From Microbacterium sp. MYb62 (GTDB lineage Bacteria; Actinomycetota; Actinomycetes; Actinomycetales; Microbacteriaceae), in assembly GCF_002979475.1 (NCBI RefSeq), contig NZ_PCOY01000027.1, positions 1 to 52,006 on the forward strand: a stretch of DNA of 52,006 nucleotides, given 5' to 3'. The translations under genes were made by a program, and so were the position numbers. Below are positions 8,225-16,100 of this stretch, piece after piece; the stretch's first letter is position 1, and the number at the start of each line of letters is the position of its first letter. The notes below the pieces were generated by a model. The model saw only the letters and a program-made list of their open reading frames with translations, was not told the DNA's origin and did no database searches.

Positions 8225-10339
8225 TTACTCGCCCTTGGTCTTCTGGACGATCTCGTCGGCCACTGCGCGGGGAACCTCAGCGTAGCTGTGGAACTCCATG
8301 GAGTAGACGGCACGACCCGAGGTCTTCGAGCGCAGGTCGCCGATGTAGCCGAACATCTCGGACAGCGGAACCTGAGCGCGGACGACCTTGACGCCGGCGG
8401 CGTCTTCCATCGACTGGATCTGGCCACGACGCGAGTTCAGGTCGCCGATGACGTCGCCCATGTACTCCTCGGGCGTACGGACCTCGACGGCCATCAGCGG
8501 CTCGAGCAGAACGGGGTTGGCACGGCGAGCGGCCTCCTTGAAGCCCATGGAGCCCGCGATCTTGAACGCCATCTCCGAGGAGTCGACGTCGTGCGCCGCA
8601 CCATCGACGATGGTCGCCTTGACGCCGACCATCGGGTAGCCCGCGAGCACACCGACGTTCATCGCGTCCTGGAAACCGGCATCGATCGAGCCGATGTACT
8701 CACGAGGGATGCGACCACCGGTGACGGCGTTCACGAACTCGTAGGTCTTCTCGGAGTCCAGGTCCATCGGCTCGATGGTGAACTGGATCTTCGCGAACTG
8801 GCCGGAGCCACCGGTCTGCTTCTTGTGCGTGTAGTCGTGCTTCTCGACGGCCTTCTTGAGCGTCTCGCGGTAGGCCACCTGCGGCTTGCCGACGTTGGCC
8901 TCGACGTTGAACTCGCGCTTCATGCGGTCCACGAGGATGTCGAGGTGCAGCTCGCCCATGCCCTTGATGGTCGTCTGACCGGTCTCGGGGTTGAGCTCCG
9001 TGCGGAACGTCGGGTCCTCTTCAGCGAGCTTCTGGATGGCGACACCCAGCTTCTCCTGGTCGGCCTTGGTCTTCGGCTCGATCGCGACCTCGATGACGGG
9101 CTCGGGGAACGTCATCGACTCGAGGACGACGGGCGCCGCCGGGTCGGTGAGGGTGTCACCCGTGGTGGTGTCCTTGAGGCCGATGACCGCGTAGATGTTT
9201 CCGGCGGTGACCGAGGGAACCGGGATCTCCTTGTTGGCGTGCATCTGGAAGATCTTCCCGATGCGCTCCTTCTTGTTCTTGGTCGAGTTGATGACCGCAG
9301 AACCGGAGTCCAGGTGACCCGAGTAGACGCGCACGTAGGTGAGGCGACCGAAGAACGGGTGCACCGCGACCTTGAACGCGAGGGCGGCGAACGGGTCGTT
9401 GGCGTCGGGGTGACGCTCGATGATCGTGTCGTAGTCCTTCGGGTCGTGCGCCTCGATCGAGCCCACGTCGAGCGGGTTCGGGAGGTAGTCGACGACCGCG
9501 TCGAGCATCGGCTGGACGCCGCGGTTCTTGAACGCGGAGCCGCAGAGCACCGGGTAGATCTCGCTGGCGACGGTCAGCTTGCGGATCGCGCCCTTGATCT
9601 CGGCGACCGTGAGCTCCTCGCCACCGAAGAACTTCTCGAGCAGCGCGTCGTCAGTCTCGGCGACGGTCTCGAGGAGCTGCTGACGGTACTCGGCAGCCTT
9701 CTCCTTGAGGTCTTCCGGGATCTCCTGGATCTCGTAGGAGGCGCCCATGGTGACGTCACCCTTGGAGTCTCCGGCCCAGACCAGCGCGCGCATCTCGACC
9801 AGGTCGACGACGCCGATGAAGTCGCTCTCCGCGCCGATCGGCAGCTGGATCACGAGGGGCTTGGCACCCAGACGGTTGATGATCGTGTCGACGGTGAAGT
9901 AGAAGTCCGCGCCGAGCTTGTCCATCTTGTTGACGAAGCAGATACGCGGGACGTTGTACTTGTCAGCCTGACGCCAGACGGTCTCGGACTGGGGCTCGAC
10001 GCCCTCCTTGCCGTCGAACACGGCGACCGCACCATCGAGGACGCGGAGCGAACGCTCCACCTCGACCGTGAAGTCCACGTGGCCGGGGGTGTCGATGATG
10101 TTGATCTGGTTCTTGTTCCAGTAGCAGGTCACGGCGGCAGACGTGATCGTGATGCCGCGCTCCTTCTCCTGCTCCATCCAGTCGGTGGTCGACGCGCCAT
10201 CATGCGTCTCGCCGAGCTTGTGGTTGACGCCCGTGTAGAACAGGATGCGCTCGGTCGTCGTGGTCTTGCCGGCATCGATGTGCGCCATGATGCCGATGTT
10301 GCGGACCTTGCTCAGGTCCGTGAGCACGTCTTGTGCCAC
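8225..10339 (-). CDS. fusA: Elongation factor G
   Basis: The 704-residue translocase GTPase moves tRNA and mRNA through the ribosome. AHIDAGKTT (residues 19-27), DTPGHVDF and NKMD are all intact. The domain IV region around GGRIPREYIGSIDAGFQDAM and the C-terminal domain V are present, at the usual length of about 700 residues. It starts with GTG at 10339, with AAGGA upstream on minus. It lies between rpsG and tuf, with a strong hairpin on each side. Large plus-strand open frames across it are GC-driven shadows. Confidence 0.98.
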   Translation of the reverse strand: MAQDVLTDLSKVRNIGIMAHIDAGKTTTTERILFYTGVNHKLGETHDGASTTDWMEQEKERGITITSAAVTCYWNKNQINIIDTPGHVDFTVEVERSLRVLDGAVAVFDGKEGVEPQSETVWRQADKYNVPRICFVNKMDKLGADFYFTVDTIINRLGAKPLVIQLPIGAESDFIGVVDLVEMRALVWAGDSKGDVTMGASYEIQEIPEDLKEKAAEYRQQLLETVAETDDALLEKFFGGEELTVAEIKGAIRKLTVASEIYPVLCGSAFKNRGVQPMLDAVVDYLPNPLDVGSIEAHDPKDYDTIIERHPDANDPFAALAFKVAVHPFFGRLTYVRVYSGHLDSGSAVINSTKNKKERIGKIFQMHANKEIPVPSVTAGNIYAVIGLKDTTTGDTLTDPAAPVVLESMTFPEPVIEVAIEPKTKADQEKLGVAIQKLAEEDPTFRTELNPETGQTTIKGMGELHLDILVDRMKREFNVEANVGKPQVAYRETLKKAVEKHDYTHKKQTGGSGQFAKIQFTIEPMDLDSEKTYEFVNAVTGGRIPREYIGSIDAGFQDAMNVGVLAGYPMVGVKATIVDGAAHDVDSSEMAFKIAGSMGFKEAARRANPVLLEPLMAVEVRTPEEYMGDVIGDLNSRRGQIQSMEDAAGVKVVRAQVPLSEMFGYIGDLRSKTSGRAVYSMEFHSYAEVPRAVADEIVQKTKGE

Positions 10340-10385
10340 AGGAGTGTCCTTATCTTTTGGAGCAGTCGTACTGCGAAGAGGGGGT

Positions 10386-10418
10386 GCCGGCCCCTCGGCG
10401 AGTGGCCGAGGGGCCGGC
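10386..10418 (-). terminator. Hairpin between rpsG and fusA
   Basis: The arms GCCGGCCCCTCGGC (10386-10399) and GCCGAGGGGCCGGC (10405-10418) form a perfect 14-bp stem with a 5-nt loop, 8 nt after the rpsG stop. No T-run follows on minus. It is more likely an attenuator or RNA-stability element than a full terminator, since fusA has no obvious promoter of its own. Confidence 0.55.
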
Positions 10419-10426
10419 GAAGCTGT

Positions 10427-10897
10427 TTACCAGCGGTAGTGAGCGAACGCGCGGTTCGACTCGGCCATCTTGTGCGTGTCCTCGCGGCGCTTGACCGCGG
10501 CACCCAGGCCGTTCGACGCGTCGAGGATCTCGTTCTGCAGACGCTCGGTCATCGTCTTCTCACGACGGCCCTTCGCGTAGCTCACGAGCCAGCGCAGAGC
10601 GAGCGTGTTGGCACGGTGAGGCTTGACCTCGACCGGCACCTGGTAGGTCGAGCCACCGACGCGGCGGCTGCGGACCTCGAGAGTCGGGCGCACGTTGTCG
10701 AGCGCCTTCTTGAGCGTGGCGACGGCGTCCTGACCGTTCTTCGCCTCGACACCGCGGAGGGCGCCGTAGACGATCGACTCGGCCAGCGACTTCTTGCCGT
10801 CGACGAGGATCTTGTTCACCAGCGAGGTGACGATCGGTGCACCGTATACCGGGTCGTTGACGACGGGGCGCTTCGGGGCGGGTCCCTTACGAGGCAT
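10427..10897 (-). CDS. rpsG: 30S ribosomal protein S7
   Basis: The 156-residue protein matches bacterial S7 in length and sequence, from MPRKGPAPKRPVVNDPVYGA to a C-terminal HKMAESNRAFAHYRW. S7 starts assembly of the 30S head by binding 16S rRNA. ATG 10897 lies 5 nt after the rpsL stop, with AGGG in the rpsL tail serving as a possible ribosome site, so the two genes are likely coupled. Confidence 0.98.
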   Translation of the reverse strand: MPRKGPAPKRPVVNDPVYGAPIVTSLVNKILVDGKKSLAESIVYGALRGVEAKNGQDAVATLKKALDNVRPTLEVRSRRVGGSTYQVPVEVKPHRANTLALRWLVSYAKGRREKTMTERLQNEILDASNGLGAAVKRREDTHKMAESNRAFAHYRW

Positions 10898-10902
10898 CTA
10901 AC

Positions 10903-11271
10903 TCAACCCTTCTTCGCGCCGTAGCGGGAACGAGCCTGCTTACGGTTCTTGACAGCCTGGGTGTCCAGGGCGCCACGGACGATCTTGTAACGCACACCGG
11001 GGAGGTCCTTGACACGACCGCCACGCACGAGCACGAGCGAGTGTTCCTGCAGGTTGTGGCCCTCACCGGGGATGTACGCGGTGACCTCGGTGCCGTTGCG
11101 GAGCTTCACACGAGCGACCTTGCGCATCGCCGAGTTCGGCTTCTTCGGGGTGGTGGTGTAGACGCGGGTGCAGACCCCGGCCTGCTGCGGGTTCGACTTG
11201 AGCGCCGGCGCCTTGGTCTTGGTGACCTTGGGCGAGCGACCCTTGCGAACCAACTGCTGAATGGTTGGCAC
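10903..11271 (-). CDS. rpsL: 30S ribosomal protein S12
   Basis: The 122-residue protein takes part in decoding at the ribosomal A site. TTTPKKPNSAMRKVARVKL and GGRVKDLPGVRYK are present, with Lys43 and Lys88. These are the residues whose substitution gives streptomycin resistance, so both positions are wild type. It starts with GTG at 11271 behind GAGGAG. It is first in the str operon, with a leader of about 160 nt from the promoter at 11438-11466. That leader carries two copies of GTGATGGGT in plus orientation (11304-11312, 11359-11367) and a short CCGGC/GCCGG hairpin, of unknown role. Confidence 0.98.
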   Translation of the reverse strand: MPTIQQLVRKGRSPKVTKTKAPALKSNPQQAGVCTRVYTTTPKKPNSAMRKVARVKLRNGTEVTAYIPGEGHNLQEHSLVLVRGGRVKDLPGVRYKIVRGALDTQAVKNRKQARSRYGAKKG

Positions 11272-11437
11272 GTTCTCTCCTCATAGTGCTGCACGGTGAC
11301 AGCGTGATGGGTTTCACATCATGACCCACCGGCACGCCGGAACCGACGAGCTTTTGGTGTGATGGGTATGCCGTGGGGGCGGACCGGCATGGTGCCGACG
11401 CCCAGCGCGCACGCATAGGCGTGCACACACCTGATCA

Positions 11438-11466
11438 AGTGTAATGCCGCGTAACCTAACGGTCAA
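11438..11466 (-). promoter_or_regulatory. str operon promoter
   Basis: The minus strand reads TTGACC (11466-11461), 17 nt, then TACACT (11443-11438). This is close to the SigA consensus with ideal spacing. Transcription would start near 11431, about 160 nt before rpsL. Confidence 0.8.
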
Positions 11467-11504
11467 ATGAGCGCAAGTCCGGCGGCTCGCGTCCCTCTCT
11501 CCCT

Positions 11505-12152
11505 TCAGGGAAGGTCGGGGTCGAACGGGGAGTCCAGCGACTCGGTGAGTTCCGCCAGGAGCGCCTCGATCTGCGGTTCGACGTGCTGCGAGATCGCGGC
11601 CTGGATGTAGATGCGGTGACGCAGCAGGATGCCGCAGATCTCCCTGCCCACCATGTTGGCGTACTCGTCGGCGAGGGCGACCTCCTGCCGGAGGGCGATC
11701 TTGGCCTCCTCGGTCAACGGCGGCAGCGCGGGCAGTTCGGCGGCGGAATCGTCGGCGAGACCCGCGATCGTGAACAGGAACGGTGCTCCTGGCACGGGCT
11801 CCGGATCGAGCGGCAGACCGTCGAACTCCGGATCGAGGTCTTCCGCGGGGCGATAGCTGCGCGCGCGGTTTCGGGCCGCCTGCTGGTCGAGCTCACGCTG
11901 CAGCATCGGCAGGTTCCGTGCCGTGTAGTCCGCGACGGCGTGGTCGACGATCGTCTTGATCCGCGTCGAGAGTCCGTGCTGCACACCATGTGGGGTGTTC
12001 GCACCGATGCCCGCCGCCGAGAGGATCGGCGATCCGAGACAGCGACGGCATGGCGCGACGCGACCGCGGTGGGTCGCCGGCTCCCAGCGCGGCACCCAGC
12101 GCAACCAGGCCTCCACGGCCTGGTCCACCTGCGTCTCCAACGAGCGCTCCAC
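11505..12152 (-). CDS. Hypothetical actinobacterial protein with a CxxC motif
   Basis: About 215 soluble residues with a tryptophan-rich N-terminus and APCRRCLG, a possible metal-binding or structural Cys pair, near residue 35. The C-terminal half is helical and acidic (TEEAKIALRQEVALADEYANMVGREICGILLRH). I do not recognise the family. I chose GTG 12152 over the earlier GTG 12182 because TACGCT at 12159-12164 lies exactly 6 nt upstream on minus, a leaderless arrangement seen repeatedly in this window. It is transcribed in the same direction as rpsL but lies upstream of the str promoter. Position next to ribosomal genes gives no safe clue to function. Confidence 0.65.
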   Translation of the reverse strand: MERSLETQVDQAVEAWLRWVPRWEPATHRGRVAPCRRCLGSPILSAAGIGANTPHGVQHGLSTRIKTIVDHAVADYTARNLPMLQRELDQQAARNRARSYRPAEDLDPEFDGLPLDPEPVPGAPFLFTIAGLADDSAAELPALPPLTEEAKIALRQEVALADEYANMVGREICGILLRHRIYIQAAISQHVEPQIEALLAELTESLDSPFDPDLP

Positions 12153-12158
12153 CCCACC

Positions 12159-12164
12159 AGCGTA
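12159..12164 (-). promoter_or_regulatory. -10 element, leaderless start
   Basis: TACACT-like hexamer TACGCT on minus, 6 nt before GTG 12152. Confidence 0.5.
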
Positions 12165-12257
12165 CGGCGCGTCGTCTGCCACTGCCGCGATTTCCCGATA
12201 CGGCGGGGCGGACGGGCCACGGCGGCGTCGATCAGTCCGCGAGTCGTCGCCAGGGGG

Positions 12258-12692
12258 TCACTCGTCCTCTTCGCGCTCCCACGGCCAGCGCGGATGCTCG
12301 GCGCGCGTGCGACGCAGCGCGATGCCGCCCCATCCCGCGACCAGGGCTGTCAGCACGAGCACGGCGCTGGCGCCTCCCCGCACGAGGTCTCCCGCGACCG
12401 CCGTGGCGAGCACGGGACTCTCCGCACCGATCGTCACCGTGATCCACACGGCGGCCAGATGGGCGAGGCCGGTGGCCAGAGCGATCGCGATCGTCGCGAC
12501 ATACGACGGGCGGGGCCGGCGCAGCGTCGACCACAGCATCAGGGCGAAGGCGATCACAGCCGCGAGCATGCCCACCGCACCGGGCGCCTGCCCCAGGTCG
12601 GGAACCGCGATGATGTCCGTGTCGGTCGCGACGCTCAGCGCACCCAGCCCGAACACCGCGAGGGCGAAGAAGCTGATGGTGGCGAGCACCAC
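12258..12692 (-). CDS. Hypothetical four-helix membrane protein
   Basis: The 144-residue protein has four hydrophobic segments (about 2-20, 38-56, 66-88 and 100-122), then a basic stretch and an acidic tail (WPWEREEDE). The short loops and the tail suggest a small inner-membrane protein of unknown role. GTG 12692, or GTG 12695 one codon earlier, is the likely start; both directly follow the terminator of the next upstream gene. No Shine-Dalgarno is obvious. The frame has no early ATG. Confidence 0.55.
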   Translation of the reverse strand: MVLATISFFALAVFGLGALSVATDTDIIAVPDLGQAPGAVGMLAAVIAFALMLWSTLRRPRPSYVATIAIALATGLAHLAAVWITVTIGAESPVLATAVAGDLVRGGASAVLVLTALVAGWGGIALRRTRAEHPRWPWEREEDE

Positions 12693-12707
12693 GGCGAGGA
12701 CAGCCGA

Positions 12708-12737
12708 AACCCCCGCGGACTCAGGTCCGCGGGGGTT
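12708..12737 (-). terminator. Terminator of the 338-residue membrane protein gene
   Basis: AACCCCCGCGGAC (12708-12720) pairs with GTCCGCGGGGGTT (12725-12737) around TCAG. On minus the 3' arm ends GGGGGTTTCGG, giving a short T-run. It lies 20 nt after the stop at 12758. Confidence 0.7.
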
Positions 12738-12757
12738 CGGCGTGGTGGAGTTCGTGA

Positions 12758-13774
12758 TTACCTCGACAGCGTCGGGCCGGCTTCGAGGGTGCGCTCGTAC
12801 TCGCGCTGCGCCTCGGCGTTCAGCTCGGTCTTGCGGGCGCCGCTGCGCGCCACCCAGGCACCGAACCAGATGGTCAGCTCACGGGCGAACACGAAGGCGG
12901 CGATGGCCAGCGGGGCGAGCAGCTGCTCGCCGACGAGGTCGAGCCCCTGTGATGCGGTGAGCTTCCAGAAGGGGGCTTCGAACAGCTGTCCGAGAAGGTG
13001 TCCGGCGTAGGCGATGACGCCCACGATGATCCCGAACACCACCCAGAGGCCCCAGCGTCCGCGGTTGATGATCGCGCCGAGAAGCCAGAACCCGAGGAAG
13101 AAGACGACGACGGGCGTCCAGTATCCCCATGTGGTCAGCGGTGCGATGAGGGTCTCGCCGACGTTCTCGCCGGTCACGTCGCCGGCGATCGCGCCGAGCC
13201 CCAGCGCCGCACCGAGGTAGAGCACCGCGAAGACGAGCGTGGCGAGCAGGCCGATGGCACCGGCGGTGCCCCGGTTGCCACGGTCGCGCGGCGGCTCGGG
13301 GGCCTGGACGAAGATGGGCTGCGGCTGCGCAGCGGCCGCAGCGACGAGCGGCTCGGACGGGACGATGCGCGTGTCTGCCTCGTCACCGTACGGCGCGTAG
13401 GCGGCACCTGCCATGCCGGACTGCTCGTGGCCGAACGGGACGGGCTCGCCCACGACCGGCTCCGGGTAGAACGAGGAGGTGGCGGCATCGGCGTCGTTCC
13501 TGACGTCACGGGCATAGTCGCTCGGTCCGTCCGCCGGGAGCGGAGCGGCCGGAGGCTGCGCGGCGAAAGTTCCGGGATGGTCGCGCTCGGCCTCCTCGAA
13601 TGCGGCGAGGTCCGGGTCGACGGGCGCGGCGGCAGGCTCAGGTTCCGCGCCGTCGTTCGCGGCGGGGACATCGGCACGCGCGGCAGCGGCGGCATCGAGT
13701 CCGGCGTTCGCGCTGCCGACGACGTCGTCGACGTCAGCCGGCTTCTCGGGCTGGGGAACGTCGGGGTCACTCAT
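12758..13774 (-). CDS. Hypothetical membrane protein with a disordered N-terminal half
   Basis: The 338-residue protein has an N-terminal region (about 1-165) rich in Ala, Pro, Asp and Glu, with little predicted structure. Four membrane segments follow (about 172-197, 215-235, 243-265 and 285-308) and then a charged C-terminal tail. The organisation fits a small-core membrane protein with a long cytoplasmic extension, common in Actinobacteria without known function. ATG 13774 has GAGAGG about 8 nt upstream. It has its own terminator at 12708-12737. I do not recognise a named family. Confidence 0.65.
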   Translation of the reverse strand: MSDPDVPQPEKPADVDDVVGSANAGLDAAAAARADVPAANDGAEPEPAAAPVDPDLAAFEEAERDHPGTFAAQPPAAPLPADGPSDYARDVRNDADAATSSFYPEPVVGEPVPFGHEQSGMAGAAYAPYGDEADTRIVPSEPLVAAAAAQPQPIFVQAPEPPRDRGNRGTAGAIGLLATLVFAVLYLGAALGLGAIAGDVTGENVGETLIAPLTTWGYWTPVVVFFLGFWLLGAIINRGRWGLWVVFGIIVGVIAYAGHLLGQLFEAPFWKLTASQGLDLVGEQLLAPLAIAAFVFARELTIWFGAWVARSGARKTELNAEAQREYERTLEAGPTLSR

Positions 13775-13887
13775 GGGGTGCGCCTCTCATCGGATGTGTG
13801 CATTGTGAGGGTACCGCCGGGCGGACGGGCGCTCCCGCAGGCGTGCCGACGTGTCGCCAGAAGGGATCCCGCCACGCCGACGCGTGT

Positions 13888-14040
13888 TCACGGAAGCGCG
13901 CTGCGCAGCGCATTCCCCGCGAACTCGGCGAGCACGGGAACCATCGGGAGCGACAGCCACACGAGCGCCCCGATGACACCGACGCACACGATGCCGGCGA
14001 ACCAGCTCATCCCGAGGTTTCGTCCCCCCACCCGTGCCAT
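13888..14040 (-). CDS. Small single-pass membrane protein (50 residues)
   Basis: MARVGGRNLGMSWFAGIVCV begins a short basic head followed by one clear transmembrane helix (about 12-35) and a small tail. It would usually be missed because of its size. Support comes from TACCGT at 14047-14052, exactly 6 nt upstream of ATG 14040 on minus, and from a protein-like hydrophobic pattern. Similar short basic-helix proteins are common in Microbacteriaceae. Function unknown; it lies between the DUF1700-type gene and the 338-residue membrane protein. Confidence 0.6.
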   Translation of the reverse strand: MARVGGRNLGMSWFAGIVCVGVIGALVWLSLPMVPVLAEFAGNALRSALP

Positions 14041-14046
14041 GTGTCC

Positions 14047-14052
14047 ACGGTA
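14047..14052 (-). promoter_or_regulatory. -10 element, leaderless start
   Basis: TACCGT on minus, 6 nt before ATG 14040. Confidence 0.5.
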
Positions 14053-14105
14053 CGACCGCGCGGAGGAACTTCCCGTGAGCAACGCCGGACGCGCCCGCGG
14101 GCCCC

Positions 14106-14759
14106 TCAACGAGCAGTGCGACCGCGCAGCCGCCAGAGCAGCCAGAGGCCCGACGCCGGGATGAGCACGAAGCCGAGGATGAACATCACGTGCCACATGT
14201 TGAAGCTCGGCACCAGAGGGTTGTTCGCGACCTCGTCGGGCCGGGGGCCGGCACCCGACGAGCTCCCGGACGTGGCGAACTCCGTGAAGCTCATGAACTG
14301 CAGGAGCAGCAGCGTCAGCGCACCGAACACGAACGGCACGACGATGGCGGTCACCTTCTCCCACGTCTTCCAGAGCGAGGTCAGAGTCACGAGCACCGCG
14401 CCGACGAACCAGCCCAGCACCGGGAGCAGGAAGCCCCCGAAGCTCAGCGTCAGCGCGGCGACGATCGCGAAGCCCCTTGTCGCCGTGGCCGACCGCGGGG
14501 CGATGGGCGACACGGCGACGGGCGGAGCGACGACGATCGTCGGGCCGTCCGGCACCTCGTCCTGCGCCTCACGAGCGATGGCGACCGGATCGCCGAGACG
14601 GGCGATCCGCGCCTCGGTCTCAACGACATCGAGACCCTCGAGCTCCTCCGAGATGCCTTCGCGGATGTCGGAGGCGACACCGTGCGGCAACCCGCGCATC
14701 GCCTCGTCGAGCCGTGCGAGGTACTGCTCCCGAAGAGCCTTCGCGTCGCTCTCAGTCAT
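14106..14759 (-). CDS. HAAS/DUF1700-type membrane protein
   Basis: The 217-residue protein has an N-terminal soluble domain of about 80 residues (MTESDAKALREQYLARLDEA, then SDIREGISEELEGL and RLGDPVAIAREA). This matches the HAAS domain found in membrane proteins paired with PadR regulators. Four hydrophobic segments follow, and the protein ends in a basic tail. ATG 14759 overlaps the PadR stop (ATGA), a standard two-gene arrangement in which the PadR repressor controls its own operon. The physiological output is not known; envelope or transporter roles have been suggested for the family. Confidence 0.8.
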   Translation of the reverse strand: MTESDAKALREQYLARLDEAMRGLPHGVASDIREGISEELEGLDVVETEARIARLGDPVAIAREAQDEVPDGPTIVVAPPVAVSPIAPRSATATRGFAIVAALTLSFGGFLLPVLGWFVGAVLVTLTSLWKTWEKVTAIVVPFVFGALTLLLLQFMSFTEFATSGSSSGAGPRPDEVANNPLVPSFNMWHVMFILGFVLIPASGLWLLWRLRGRTAR

Positions 14760-15088
14760 GGTCGTCCCTCTCCCACGAGGCCCGTGACGACACGGGCGAA
14801 CGGTGTCCACTGCGCTCGGAAGCGCTCGAGCTGCTCGGTGCCGGCATCGGTGAGCCGGTAGTACTTGCGCACCGGCCCGCTCTCCGATGGCAGGTCGAAC
14901 GTGCTGACCCAGCCGTTGTCCCGAAGTCGGCCCAACAACGGGTAGAGCGTCCCGATGCTGGCGATCAGCCCGACGCCGGTGAGCGCATCGGCCAGCTGCC
15001 AGCCGTACATCGGCTCGCGCGCGAGGAGACCGAGCACGCAGTACTCGACCACTCCCTTGCGCATCTGCGCTCCGACATCAGCTGTCAT
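14756..15088 (-). CDS. PadR family transcriptional regulator
   Basis: The 110-residue protein has the classic PadR winged-helix core: MRKGVVEYCVLGLLAREPMY near residue 9, then ASIGTLYPLLGRLRDNGWV and a C-terminal YYRLTDAG...E helix for dimerisation. I chose ATG 15088 because TAGCTT at 15096-15101 is 7 nt upstream on minus (leaderless type); an in-frame TTG at 15097 would overlap that element. The region just upstream holds repeated TGCATG/CATGCC sequence (about 15085-15115) that could be its operator. It overlaps the downstream HAAS gene. Confidence 0.85.
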   Translation of the reverse strand: MTADVGAQMRKGVVEYCVLGLLAREPMYGWQLADALTGVGLIASIGTLYPLLGRLRDNGWVSTFDLPSESGPVRKYYRLTDAGTEQLERFRAQWTPFARVVTGLVGEGRP

Positions 15089-15095
15089 GCAAGAC

Positions 15096-15101
15096 AAGCT
15101 A
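15096..15101 (-). promoter_or_regulatory. -10 element, leaderless start of padR
   Basis: TAGCTT on minus, 7 nt before ATG 15088. Repeats of TGCATG on both sides (15083-15088, 15110-15115) may form an autoregulatory operator. Confidence 0.45.
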
Positions 15102-15160
15102 CCATGCCATGCAGGTTAGCGGGCTGGGCAACCTCCCGCTTCGACGGCGGCCGACGGGGA

Positions 15161-16099
15161 TCAGCCCTTGGTGGCGCCCGCGGTCAGCCCACCGACGATG
15201 TACTTCTGCAGGAAGAGGAACAGGATCATCACCGGGATCGCGGCCATCACCGCACCGGCCGAGAATGCCGACCAGTCGGCGTAGCGCGGATTGGCGACGA
15301 GCTTGGTGAGACCGACCACGAGCGTCTGCTGCTCCACGTCGACGAGCATCACGCTGGCGATGACGTATTCGTTGACCGTGCCGATGAAGGACAGGAGTCC
15401 GACCACCGCGAGGATCGGCGCGACCAGACGCAGGATGATCGTGAAGAAGATCCGCGCGTGACCGGCGCCGTCGATGCGGGCAGCCTCGTCGATCTCCTTC
15501 GGGATCGTGTTGAAGAACCCGTACATCAGGTAGGTGTTCACGCCGAGGGCTCCACCGAGATACACGAGGATCAGCCCCGTGTGGGTGTTCAGCCCGATGG
15601 CGGGGAACCAGTCCCCCAGCGTCGACATGAGCAGGAAGATCGCGACGACCGCGAGCAGCTGCGGGAACATCTGCACGACCACGATCGTCACGAGTCCGAC
15701 CCGACGTCCGGCGAATCGCATGCGCGAGAAGGCATATGCGGCGCAGGCGCCGATGAACACCGTGACCGCACCGGTGACGACGGCGATGAGCAGCGTGTTG
15801 AGGAACCACGTGCCATAGGGGTTCTGCGGGTCGCTCAGGATGCGCACGTAGCTGTCGATCCCGATGGCGGAGAACAGCTGGTTCGACCCGGTGAGCGTCC
15901 CCCTCGGGTTCAACGACGCCGAGACGACGTACAGCAGGGGGAACAGCGCGAACGCACTCACGACGATCGCGACGAGGTGCCGCCATCCGGTGTCGGCGAA
16001 CCAGGCGCCGAAGCTGCGACGACGAGGGCCGAGGCTCTGCACGTCGGTGGTGGGGCGGGTGGCGGCGGAGTGAGTGGTGGTAGGACCGGCGGTGCTCAT
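15161..16099 (-). CDS. malG: Maltose-type ABC transporter permease (MalG-like)
   Basis: The 312-residue inner-membrane protein has six hydrophobic segments. The EAA loop reads IPKEIDEAARIDGAGHARIF, which is the site that docks the ATPase. The N-terminal tail of about 30 residues is cytoplasmic. It lies 1 nt after the malF stop and pairs with MalF to carry oligosaccharide imported by MalE. No ATPase gene is in the operon, so a shared MsiK-type ATPase elsewhere is likely, as is common in Actinobacteria. The sugar could be maltose, maltodextrin or a related alpha-glucoside. Confidence 0.9.
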   Translation of the reverse strand: MSTAGPTTTHSAATRPTTDVQSLGPRRRSFGAWFADTGWRHLVAIVVSAFALFPLLYVVSASLNPRGTLTGSNQLFSAIGIDSYVRILSDPQNPYGTWFLNTLLIAVVTGAVTVFIGACAAYAFSRMRFAGRRVGLVTIVVVQMFPQLLAVVAIFLLMSTLGDWFPAIGLNTHTGLILVYLGGALGVNTYLMYGFFNTIPKEIDEAARIDGAGHARIFFTIILRLVAPILAVVGLLSFIGTVNEYVIASVMLVDVEQQTLVVGLTKLVANPRYADWSAFSAGAVMAAIPVMILFLFLQKYIVGGLTAGATKG

Positions 16100-16100
16100 G

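Noticed and set aside
8288..10924. Long plus-strand open frame across fusA and rpsG
   Set aside because: It is the GC-driven opposite-strand frame of highly conserved EF-G and S7 genes, with low-complexity Leu/Asp/Arg-rich translation and no family motif.
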